Shown: positions 6,834-13,588 of the stretch, in pieces | Layout of the letters: each line of letters starts with the position of its first letter | Numbering within the stretch: position 1 is the stretch's first letter | Source: DAHVFY01 sp040388665 | Lineage (GTDB): Bacteria > Chlamydiota > Chlamydiia > Chlamydiales > Rhabdochlamydiaceae | Direction: 5' to 3' | Assembly: GCA_040388665.1 (NCBI GenBank) | Contig: JAZKBL010000007.1 | Location: forward strand, 1 to 20,991 | DNA length: 20,991 bases | Made by a program: the position numbers and the translations under genes | The notes under the pieces: generated by a model | Told to the model about the DNA's origin: nothing | Seen by the model: the letters and a program-made list of their open reading frames with translations, nothing else | Database searches by the model: none

Positions 6834-7709
6834 TTATTCTATGTTTTGAATCTGCTCTCGAATTTTTTCAATTTCGCTCTTCATTGCAACAGTAAGCAAT
6901 GAAAGCTCTGCATCCGCAGACTTGGAAGCTAAAGTATTAACCTCTCTATTAAGCTCTTGAGTTAAAAAGTCAAGCGTTTTACCAATACTTTTCTCTGAGG
7001 TACTAAGAAGATGTTGAAACTGCTCAATGTGAGACTTCAGTCTCGTCTCTTCTTCTGAAGTATTAATCTTCTCAGCAAAAATAGCAATCTCACGCAATAG
7101 CCTATCATCAACAAGATCATTTGCCTGATGATACTCTTGCATTTTCTCAGTCAATTTTTGTTTGTATTTCTCTACAGCAAACTCGGAACGCTCTTCTACT
7201 TGATCCAATTGTTCTTGCAATGTTTTCAATCGTGTTTCAACGTCAGTAGTAAGAGCTTTGCCTTCACGTTCTTTCATCGTTGTTAACTCTTTAAGAACGA
7301 TTTCAATTCCATCTTTCAATAAATCTTTCATTTGGTTTTCTTTGGATTCATCTTCATTTTGCACTAAGAATGGAAGCTGCTGCACTAAAAAAGATAGCGT
7401 TACTGTACTTGTTGGATCATATCCTAATTCAGTAGCGATCTTCTCCCATGTTAATTTAAGTTGTTGCAACTGTGGGAGTTGCGTTAAAAGAGGTTCATCT
7501 GACTTCAAATAAATCCGCACACTCAGCTGACCTCGGTAAACGCTATCGCTAATCCACTTTCTAATTTCAATCTCGAATCTAGCAAGCTCCTTGGGAAGGA
7601 AAAGGTGAATGTCGAGCATCTTCCGGTTTAAGGATTGAATCTCGATAACAAGTCTACCAAAAGACGTATCTTGGCAGGATCTAGCAAAGGCTGTCATACT
7701 CTTTATCAT
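6834..7709 (-). CDS. yicC: YicC/YloC-family endoribonuclease
   Basis: 291 aa. The N-terminus MIKSMTAFARS is the family hallmark (MIRSMTAFxR), followed by IEIQSLNRKMLDIHLFLP. The C-terminal DUF1732 part (EEETRLKSHIEQF... IGKTLDFLTQELNREVNTLASKS) carries the conserved EExRLxSH and FxxQExxREVNT elements. Known: E. coli YicC is an endoribonuclease, and the gene neighbours gmk in many bacteria. I do not recall it between rnhB and gmk in C. trachomatis, where gmk follows rnhB directly, so it looks inserted here or lost there. The family N-terminus matches the first ATG, which leaves almost no leader after the promoter at 7716-7745 and no Shine-Dalgarno within the usual window. Confidence 0.93.
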   Translation of the reverse strand: MIKSMTAFARSCQDTSFGRLVIEIQSLNRKMLDIHLFLPKELARFEIEIRKWISDSVYRGQLSVRIYLKSDEPLLTQLPQLQQLKLTWEKIATELGYDPTSTVTLSFLVQQLPFLVQNEDESKENQMKDLLKDGIEIVLKELTTMKEREGKALTTDVETRLKTLQEQLDQVEERSEFAVEKYKQKLTEKMQEYHQANDLVDDRLLREIAIFAEKINTSEEETRLKSHIEQFQHLLSTSEKSIGKTLDFLTQELNREVNTLASKSADAELSLLTVAMKSEIEKIREQIQNIE

Positions 7710-7715
7710 AGGAAA

Positions 7716-7745
7716 ATTATAGCCCGAAAAGGCTCCTTAAGTCAA
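7716..7745 (-). promoter_or_regulatory. Near-consensus promoter placed for a leaderless yicC transcript
   Basis: Minus strand: TTGACT (7745-7740, 5 of 6), 18-base spacer, TATAAT (7721-7716, 6 of 6). Only six bases separate the -10 box from the yicC ATG at 7709, so transcription would begin at or beside the A of the ATG. This is the best sigma70/sigma66-type match noticed in the window. Confidence 0.65.
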
Positions 7746-7897
7746 GACCTCTTGCGTAATTACATTTGCTTGCTAAAATTGCCCTTTTTGACATTTTTAT
7801 CGCTAAATTTTTCAACCATATGTTTGCAAACATTTAGCAATAAACCTGCTCAAAAAACATCAATTTTTTTAAGCAAAGCTAATGACGCAAGAGATCT
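7745..7897. repeat. 153-bp imperfect palindrome filling the rnhB-yicC gap
   Basis: The left arm (7745 to about 7815) and the right arm (about 7823-7897) are reverse complements over roughly 58 of 76 aligned positions, by hand, with small indels. Blocks include CTCTTGCGT/ACGCAAGAG, TTTGCTT/AAGCAAA and GCTAAAT/ATTTAGC, centred on CATATG at 7817-7822. The right arm ends at the rnhB stop codon and the left arm ends at the yicC -35 box. It could be a miniature inverted-repeat element, a relic of one, or a long RNA hairpin in read-through transcripts. No target-site duplication was identified. Confidence 0.8.
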
Positions 7898-8487
7898 CAT
7901 TGAATTTGAGAGCTATACACAGGGCGAAAGGAGTTTCGATGGATCGGACAAGGGCCATATAATTCAAGAGCATCTAAATGTTTTTTTGTACCGTATCCTT
8001 TATGTTGATCAAAACCATATTGGGGCCATTTAAGGTGGTAATCGCGCATGATTCGATCGCGGGTTTCTTTAGCAATGATCGATGCCGCTGCTATCAAGAT
8101 GCTCAGTCCATCCCCGCCGATGACACCCTCTCCAAGGATATCAATCTTTGGTAAATGAGGTCCATCTACAAGAAGGTAGTCTGGCTTATTCTTTAACTGC
8201 GCGACCGCCATGATCATCGCTCGAAAGGTTGCTTGCAAGATATTGATTTCATCAATGATGATGGCGTCGATAATACCAACGCCATAGTCGACCCCTGGAT
8301 GATGAATCAGCTTTTCATAAAGCTCGAATCGCTTTTTCGCACTCAACTTTTTACTGTCATCGATACCTTCAATAAGCACTTCCTGAGAAAAAGTGCACGC
8401 AGCGGCAACAACAGGCCCGGCAAGCGGACCTCTACCTGCTTCATCAACTCCGGCGACGAGACGAAATCTTTCGCCTTTCTCCTTCAT
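7897..8487 (-). CDS. rnhB: Ribonuclease HII
   Basis: 196 aa; cleaves the RNA strand of RNA-DNA hybrids and nicks 5' of single misincorporated ribonucleotides. VDEAGRGPLAGPVVAAA supplies the first Asp-Glu pair. DDSKKLS follows, LLVDG carries the third acidic residue, and AKETRDRIM the fourth, completing the DEDD metal site. The tail PQYGFDQHKGYGTKKH...GP.PIHRNSF is the substrate-recognition end of the family. The ATG abuts the rplS stop with no intervening base. The C-terminus ends immediately at the palindromic element, without visible truncation. Confidence 0.97.
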   Translation of the reverse strand: MKEKGERFRLVAGVDEAGRGPLAGPVVAAACTFSQEVLIEGIDDSKKLSAKKRFELYEKLIHHPGVDYGVGIIDAIIIDEINILQATFRAMIMAVAQLKNKPDYLLVDGPHLPKIDILGEGVIGGDGLSILIAAASIIAKETRDRIMRDYHLKWPQYGFDQHKGYGTKKHLDALELYGPCPIHRNSFRPVYSSQIQ

Positions 8488-8892
8488 TTATTCAGCTTGA
8501 GTAGTATCTGTCTTAGGAAGAACTTTTACTTGTTTTCTTTCCTGGATTCTACCTTTTACTTTCGATTTCTTACCTGAGGTTCCTCTGAGGTAGTAAAGCT
8601 TTGACTTTCTCACTTTACCTAAACGGATGATCTCAATTTTCGCAATCTTTGGACTGTGAATCATGAAAACGCGTTCGATACCTGCACCGTAAGAAACGCG
8701 GTAGAGAGCCATCGTTTCAGAAAGACCGCCGCCTCTCTTCGCAATAACGGTTCCTGTAAACGCTTGAAGACGCTCTTTTTCACCTTCAATAATACGGGTG
8801 TGGACTGTCAACGTATCTCCGACAGCAAACTTCGGAAGATCGGTTTTAAGCAACTCCGCTTCAATTTCCTGAATGAGTTGGTTCTGGTTCAT
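8488..8892 (-). CDS. rplS: 50S ribosomal protein bL19
   Basis: 134 aa, at the 30S-50S interface. Family motifs FAVGDTLTVHTRIIEGEKERLQAFTG, VIAKRGGGL, ETMALYRVSYGAGIERVF and SPKIAKIEIIRLGKVRKSKLYYLRG are all present. The C-terminus is about 15-20 residues longer than in E. coli (Lys/Gln-rich, ending TDTTQAE). Its start overlaps the trmD stop by four bases (ATGA), and the stop abuts rnhB. Confidence 0.97.
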   Translation of the reverse strand: MNQNQLIQEIEAELLKTDLPKFAVGDTLTVHTRIIEGEKERLQAFTGTVIAKRGGGLSETMALYRVSYGAGIERVFMIHSPKIAKIEIIRLGKVRKSKLYYLRGTSGKKSKVKGRIQERKQVKVLPKTDTTQAE

Positions 8893-9566
8893 ACTTGCTC
8901 CTTAAATAATTCTGGGCGCACTCGGCGCGTATTTTTTATTGCTTCTTCTTCCCGCCACTTGTTGATTCTCGCATGATTGCCTGCCAACAAGACTTCGGGA
9001 ACACCGACTCCTTCAAAATCGCGAGGTGTCGTATAATGAGGTGCGTCAAATATCCCATTTTGAAAACTATCTTGCTGCACAGACTCACAGTGCCCCAAGA
9101 CTCCCGGGATAAACCGCGCGACGGCATCTACAAGAACGATCGCGGGCAGACATCCATTTGTTAATACGTAATCACCAATGCTAATTTCTTCGTCTACTTC
9201 CTTTTCGATCACTCGCTGATCAATCCCCTCATAATGTCCGCATACCAAGATCAAATGCGATTCGACGCTTAACCTCTCACAAGTTTTCGCTGTAAGAGGT
9301 TTTCCTTGAGGCGATAAATAAATCACCTTAGAGTTTTTTTTCCGCTTGGCTCGAATCGCTTTTACAAGAGGTTCTGGCATAAGAACCATTCCTGGTCCTC
9401 CCCCAAAAGGGCGATCGTCCACTTTCTGATGTTTACCTGCTGCAAAATCTCGAATATTCGTTTGATGAATCTCCAGCCGGCCATTCTCTATAGCCTTTTT
9501 CAAGATACTAACATCAAACGGCCCTTGAAAGTACTCTGGAAAAAGGGAAAGAATATCAATGATCAT
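8889..9566 (-). CDS. trmD: tRNA (guanine37-N1)-methyltransferase
   Basis: 225 aa SPOUT methyltransferase; makes m1G37 next to the anticodon to prevent frameshifting. Seen: IDILSLFPEYF start, RPFGGGPGMV, IYLSPQG, LVCGHYEGIDQR, EISIGDYVLTNGCLPA and PGVLGHCESVQQDSF, which carries the catalytic-type Asp of DSF. DAPHYTTP and VPEVLLAGNHARINKWR follow. Two positions depart from the usual text: TNGCLPA in place of SGGELPA in the knot, and PHYTTP in place of PHYTRP. Length is that of standard bacterial TrmD; I remember the C. trachomatis protein as longer with a C-terminal extension. It sits six bases after rpsP. Confidence 0.96.
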   Translation of the reverse strand: MIIDILSLFPEYFQGPFDVSILKKAIENGRLEIHQTNIRDFAAGKHQKVDDRPFGGGPGMVLMPEPLVKAIRAKRKKNSKVIYLSPQGKPLTAKTCERLSVESHLILVCGHYEGIDQRVIEKEVDEEISIGDYVLTNGCLPAIVLVDAVARFIPGVLGHCESVQQDSFQNGIFDAPHYTTPRDFEGVGVPEVLLAGNHARINKWREEEAIKNTRRVRPELFKEQV

Positions 9567-9572
9567 AGCGAA

Positions 9573-9899
9573 TTATGGCTTCTTCTTAAGAGCTCGCCTT
9601 TTCGCACGCATTTTCACTTTTTTTGCTTCAACTTTATCATGGTGCTCTTTCATCACTTCAGGCGCGCCTTTCTTCGTAATTGCCGCTACTTGAGGGCTAA
9701 TTTGAGCACCTTGAGAAAGCCAATAGCTGATTCTTTCAGCATTCACAGAAAAACTACTTTCTTGTGGTGCACAAGGGTTGTACCAGCCGAGTAATTCGAT
9801 GTATTTACCATCACGCGGAGAGCGCTCATCGGCAACAACAACGCGGTATGTTTGACGGTTTGTGCGACCCTGTTGTCGCAAGCGGATTTTTAATGCCAT
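9573..9899 (-). CDS. rpsP: 30S ribosomal protein bS16
   Basis: 108 aa. The N-terminus MALKIRLRQQGRTNRQTYRVVVADERSPRDGKYIELLGWYNP is the family signature, followed by ERISYWLSQGAQ. The C-terminus is a Lys/Arg-rich tail (KVEAKKVKMRAKRRALKKK) that lengthens it relative to the 82-aa E. coli protein. ATG at 9899 has AGGAG eight bases upstream and overlaps the last ten bases of ffh. Confidence 0.97.
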   Translation of the reverse strand: MALKIRLRQQGRTNRQTYRVVVADERSPRDGKYIELLGWYNPCAPQESSFSVNAERISYWLSQGAQISPQVAAITKKGAPEVMKEHHDKVEAKKVKMRAKRRALKKKP

Positions 9900-11236
9900 A
9901 GAGAATTCTCCTTTACTCCTAATCCCTTCATCTTCTGTTTCAATGAGGGCATGTCTTTACAAAATTGTTTTAACTGTTTGAAACCTTTTACCATGCGATT
10001 CACATCATCCATCGAAGTTCCGCTCCCTTTTGCAATACGACGCCTTCTTGCGGGAAGCAATTCAGCCTTTTCACATCGTTCAGCAGGAGTCATCGACAAA
10101 ATCATCGCTTCTGTCTTACCAAGCTCTTTTTCTGAAATTTGCGTATCATCAAGCGCTGGCACGCCTGGTATCATTTTAAGAAGGCTTTTTAAAGGCCCCA
10201 TCTTCTTCAACATCGACATCTGACGCAGATAATCATCATAGGTGAAAGAGGCTTTTCTGATTTTTTCTTCCATCTTCTGACTTTCTGTCTCGTCAATATG
10301 CTCTTCAGCGCGACGCACGAGATTGATCACATCCCCCATTCCGAGAATTCGGTCGGCCATGGAACGTGGGTTGAATACTTGGAAGTCGGAAATTTTTTCT
10401 CCGATCCCTTCAAATTTAAGCGGCTTTTGCGTCACTTCTCGAATCGAGATAGCGGCACCGGCACGCGTATTTCCATCAAGCATCGTGAGAATCGTGCCCG
10501 TAATCCCCACCCTCTTATCAAATTCTGCAGCAGTTTTAACAGCATCTTGACCTGTTGTCGCATTAGCAACAAACAAGACTTCATGAGGATTTAGCAAATT
10601 TTTAAGTTTTTCGAGCTGCTGCATCAACGCTTCATCAAGATGTAACCGTCCCGCAGTATCCACAATGAGAATATCGTAATTACCGATACGAGCGGCTTTA
10701 AGAGCCTCTCTTGCAACTTGAAGAGGATCTGTCTCCCCTTCCAAAGTAAATACAGGAACTTCTACTTGCTCACCGAGTCGTTTAAGCTGTTCTATAGCGG
10801 CAGGTCTTTGTAAATCGCAGGCTNNNNNNNNNNCAATTAATGTCCGTTTATTCGGCTCCTTTTTCTTCAGAAAGTGGCTAAGCTTGGCACACTGCGTTGT
10901 TTTTCCAGAGCCTTGAAGGCCGCACATGAGAATAACTGCCGGCTCGCCTTTACAATGCAGAGACGCTTCTTCGCTACCCATGAGAGCTACTAATTCATCA
11001 TGCACGATTTTAATAAACTGTTGATCAGGCTTAACCGATTTTAAAACTTCATCACCAAGCGACTTCTCTTTAACGCGCTTAACAAAGTTGCTAGCAACCG
11101 TATAGTTAACATCTGCGTCCAAAAGCGCAAGACGCACCTGCCGCACAGCATCAGAGATATTGTCTTCCGTTAACTTCTTTTTTGTAAGAAGCCCTGAAAA
11201 GAGGTTTTGAAATTTTTCTGAAAGTGTTCCAAACAT
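9890..11236 (-). CDS. ffh: Signal recognition particle protein Ffh (contains assembly gap)
   Basis: About 448 aa; the SRP54 GTPase that binds signal sequences and 4.5S RNA and delivers ribosomes to FtsY. The N domain is followed by GLQGSGKTTQCAKL (106-119, P-loop), DTAGRLH (193-199) and the M domain with RRRRIAKGSGTSMDDVNRMVKGF. Departures from the norm: the G4 TKxD motif reads TMLD (251-254), DARGGAA reads NTRAGAA, the (D)AxxGQD motif reads NATTGQD, and DVYRPAA reads DLQRPAA. Ten Ns interrupt codons just before ACDLQRPAA. Family spacing suggests only one residue is missing, so the true length is about 445. Gene order prmC-ffh-rpsP supports the call. Confidence 0.96.
   Translation of the reverse strand: MFGTLSEKFQNLFSGLLTKKKLTEDNISDAVRQVRLALLDADVNYTVASNFVKRVKEKSLGDEVLKSVKPDQQFIKIVHDELVALMGSEEASLHCKGEPAVILMCGLQGSGKTTQCAKLSHFLKKKEPNKRTLIXXXXACDLQRPAAIEQLKRLGEQVEVPVFTLEGETDPLQVAREALKAARIGNYDILIVDTAGRLHLDEALMQQLEKLKNLLNPHEVLFVANATTGQDAVKTAAEFDKRVGITGTILTMLDGNTRAGAAISIREVTQKPLKFEGIGEKISDFQVFNPRSMADRILGMGDVINLVRRAEEHIDETESQKMEEKIRKASFTYDDYLRQMSMLKKMGPLKSLLKMIPGVPALDDTQISEKELGKTEAMILSMTPAERCEKAELLPARRRRIAKGSGTSMDDVNRMVKGFKQLKQFCKDMPSLKQKMKGLGVKENSLWH
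10824..10833. other. Assembly gap (10 N) in ffh
   Basis: Ten undetermined bases. Aligning KRTLI...ACDLQRPAA with other Ffh proteins (LVxADVYRPAA) leaves room for one residue, which would need one base here rather than ten. Ten is therefore probably a placeholder; the 9-base difference keeps the frame. Confidence 0.95.
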
Positions 11237-11263
11237 AACTGCCCTATAGGATACTAAAAAATC

Positions 11264-12112
11264 TCATTCAAATTCAAGGAAAAAAAACCGATCATGTAAA
11301 GAGAAGTCTCTTTCAAAAAACTTTACACTCCAACAATTATCAGAAAAAATACTCATTATTTCTTCACCTTGATCAAAGCCTATTTCAAAAAACACTCTAG
11401 CTCTTGGGTTTAGGTACAAGGGAAGCTCCCCTGCCAGACGTTGATAAAACTCCAAACCACTCTTACCCGCTAAAAGGGCCATTTTTGGCTCAAAATCACG
11501 CACTCCTGGATCTAAGTTATCAAAAGCTTCTTGCGAGATGTATGGGGGGTTTGCTATTACGAGATCTGCTTTTTTAAGATAAAAAGGAGTTAACAAATCT
11601 CCCTCTAAAAAATTTACATCTAAATTATTTAGACAAGCATTTATTTTAGCAACTTCTAATGCCTCAGGCGACAGATCTGATAAAGTTACTAAAAGAGTAG
11701 GAAATTTTTTCTTTAACGCAAGACCTAAACACCCAGACCCTGTGCACAGATCCCAGGCAGCTTTATTTTCAAGATTCTTCCCTTCTAATTTTTTACAAAT
11801 CTTATCAAGAAGAAGTTCTGTTTCTGGGCGAGGAATTAATACGCGCTGCGTGACTTTAAGATGGCAACCATAAAACTCAACTTCTTCCAAAATATATTCA
11901 AGAGGCTCTCCTTTTGCAAGACGTGCAAGAAAGGAACGGTAACGACTTAGCTCATCTTCATTAAGAGGACGATCAAACTGCAAGTAAAGATCAAGCCTCT
12001 TGCTCTGAAGAATGTGCGCTAAAAGATCTTCAGCAATTCTTTTTGGTCTAGAAACTTTCTTATCTTCTAAGTATCCCGCAGCGAGCTTAAGAATCTCTCC
12101 TAACGCTTTCAT
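11264..12112 (-). CDS. prmC: Release-factor glutamine N5-methyltransferase
   Basis: 282 aa; methylates the Gln of the GGQ loop in release factors, here the product of the gene directly upstream. The N-terminal helical RF-binding domain (about 1-85) is followed by LIPRPETELL (92-101), the SAM-binding motif DLCTGSGCLGLAL (121-133) and the catalytic NPPY (188-191). VRDFEPKMALLAGKSGLEFY and FEIGFDQGEEI follow. It starts three bases after prfA and ends 27 bases before ffh. The final stretch after the SAM domain is somewhat divergent. Confidence 0.96.
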   Translation of the reverse strand: MKALGEILKLAAGYLEDKKVSRPKRIAEDLLAHILQSKRLDLYLQFDRPLNEDELSRYRSFLARLAKGEPLEYILEEVEFYGCHLKVTQRVLIPRPETELLLDKICKKLEGKNLENKAAWDLCTGSGCLGLALKKKFPTLLVTLSDLSPEALEVAKINACLNNLDVNFLEGDLLTPFYLKKADLVIANPPYISQEAFDNLDPGVRDFEPKMALLAGKSGLEFYQRLAGELPLYLNPRARVFFEIGFDQGEEIMSIFSDNCWSVKFFERDFSLHDRFFFLEFE

Positions 12113-12115
12113 CGC

Positions 12116-13192
12116 TTAAGATTCTTCTGTAGAGGACAATTGTTGCTCGTAAAAATAAGACACGAGCGCTTCCGTGAATTCATCAAGATCCCCTTCCATC
12201 ACATAGTTGAGTTTATAAAGGGTGAGATTGATACGATGATCTGTAACGCGATTCTGTGGAAAATTGTAAGTGCGAATCCGCTCGGAACGATCTCCTGTCC
12301 CCACCTGAGAAGAGCGTAATGACGAGACTTCTTCATCGTGTTTACGTCTTTTTTCTTCTACGATTTTTGCAGATAGAAGACGCATTGCCTTTTCTTTATT
12401 TTTGTGTTGACTCCGCTCTTCTTGACAATACACAACAGTGCCTGTTGGCATGTGCGTAATTCGAACGGCTGAATCTGTTGTGTTAACGTGCTGACCACCG
12501 GCGCCAGATGCTCGATAAGTGTCGATTTTTAGATCACGCTCGTCTAGAAAAATTTTCTCTTCTTCATCAGGCTCAAGCAAAATAGCGACCGTAATAGCCG
12601 AGGTATGCACTCTACCCTGAGCTTCTGTTGCTGGTACGCGCTGCACGCGATGCGTTCCTGCTTCATATTGAAGAAAACGAAATACACAAGGCCCTGAAAT
12701 GACCATGATATATTCTTTAAATCCACCCATTTCAGAAGAAGTACAGGAAAGAAGTTCATATTTCCATCCTTTGCGATCGGCGTAGGCTTTATACATACGC
12801 ACGCAATCCCCTACAAAAATAGCTGCCTCATCACCACCGGTTCCCGCACGCACTTCAAGAATAACGCTACGGTTATCGCGAGGGTCTGGCGGAACAAGAA
12901 GAGTCTCCAAAGATTTATACGCGAGTTCTTTATCTTTTTCTAAAGACGCGATATCTTCTCGAATTACTTCTAAAAATTCGTGATCCTTTTCTTCTTTTAA
13001 AAGCTTTTGATTTTCTGCTAACTGATTTTCAAGATGTTCTAAACGCTGCTTTTCCTCTTTGACAGATGTCAAATAAGAATGTTCTTGTGCAAGCTCACGA
13101 TACTGCTTCTTATCAGCGAGCACCTCCGCTTTCCCCAATAGATCTTCGACTTCTTCAAGTCGACTCAGCAGTCTGCGAAGGCGCGCTTCCAT
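12116..13192 (-). CDS. prfA: Peptide chain release factor 1
   Basis: 358 aa, standard length. Recognises UAA/UAG and triggers peptide release. The N-terminal coiled-coil region is followed by EVRAGTGGDEAAIF (113-126), the stop-codon-reading tripeptide PAT (187-189) that marks RF1 rather than RF2, and the GGQ loop RASGAGGQHVNTTDSAVRITH (GGQ at 232-234). QEERSQHKNKEKA and the IRTYNFPQNRVTDHRI segment complete the family pattern. Lies between rpmE (nine bases) and prmC, whose product methylates its GGQ. Confidence 0.97.
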   Translation of the reverse strand: MEARLRRLLSRLEEVEDLLGKAEVLADKKQYRELAQEHSYLTSVKEEKQRLEHLENQLAENQKLLKEEKDHEFLEVIREDIASLEKDKELAYKSLETLLVPPDPRDNRSVILEVRAGTGGDEAAIFVGDCVRMYKAYADRKGWKYELLSCTSSEMGGFKEYIMVISGPCVFRFLQYEAGTHRVQRVPATEAQGRVHTSAITVAILLEPDEEEKIFLDERDLKIDTYRASGAGGQHVNTTDSAVRITHMPTGTVVYCQEERSQHKNKEKAMRLLSAKIVEEKRRKHDEEVSSLRSSQVGTGDRSERIRTYNFPQNRVTDHRINLTLYKLNYVMEGDLDEFTEALVSYFYEQQLSSTEES

Positions 13193-13201
13193 AAATTAAG
13201 A

Positions 13202-13507
13202 TTACTTCTTTTTTTTCTCTTTCTCGTTTTTCACAACAACCGCTGGCGCTGCTTGCGCTTGCTTTTTCTTTTCGCTATAACGTTTGTTGAATTTATCAAC
13301 TCTACCTTCTGCATCGACGAACTGATTCTTTCTTGTGAAGAAAGGGTGTGATGCAGATGAAATAGCCACACGGTAAACGGGATAAGTTTTCCCTTCAAAC
13401 TCTTCGGTATCCTTAGGCTGAAGGGTGCTTCCGCACACAAACTTATAACCTGTGGAAGAATCTACAAAAAGTATTTCCTGATATGGAGGATGTCCTTGTC
13501 TTTTCAT
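13202..13507 (-). CDS. rpmE: 50S ribosomal protein bL31 (type B-like)
   Basis: 101 aa. MKRQGHPPYQEILFVDSSTGYKFVCGSTL and YPVYRVAISSASHPFFTRKNQFVDAEGRVDKFNKRY match bL31. Only one Cys is present, so the zinc-binding CxxC pairs are absent, as in type B (zinc-independent) forms. The C-terminus is an Ala/Lys-rich tail. A strong AAGGAG lies seven bases before ATG 13507. First gene of the long minus-strand operon. Confidence 0.95.
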   Translation of the reverse strand: MKRQGHPPYQEILFVDSSTGYKFVCGSTLQPKDTEEFEGKTYPVYRVAISSASHPFFTRKNQFVDAEGRVDKFNKRYSEKKKQAQAAPAVVVKNEKEKKKK

Positions 13508-13542
13508 ATCGATCTCCTTTACAATATTGTCGTACCGAAATG

Positions 13543-13572
13543 ATTAAACCTCATTCCCCTATAAAAAAACAA
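13543..13572 (-). promoter_or_regulatory. Weak candidate promoter for the rpmE-metG operon
   Basis: Minus strand TTGTTT (13572-13567), 18-base spacer, TTTAAT (13548-13543, 5 of 6). It lies 35-65 bases upstream of rpmE in an 81-bp divergent spacer. The -35 match is poor, but some promoter is required here because the upstream gene is divergent. Confidence 0.3.
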
Positions 13573-13588
13573 GTTCAAAAGAATTTAT

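Noticed and set aside
7635..8033. 132-codon plus-strand frame across the rnhB-yicC gap
   Set aside because: It overlaps the 5' end of yicC and the 3' end of rnhB antisense, spans the palindrome, and has no recognisable product; treated as chance.
9951..10594. Plus-strand frames inside ffh
   Set aside because: Antisense shadows of a well-supported GTPase gene with no motif or ribosome-binding site.
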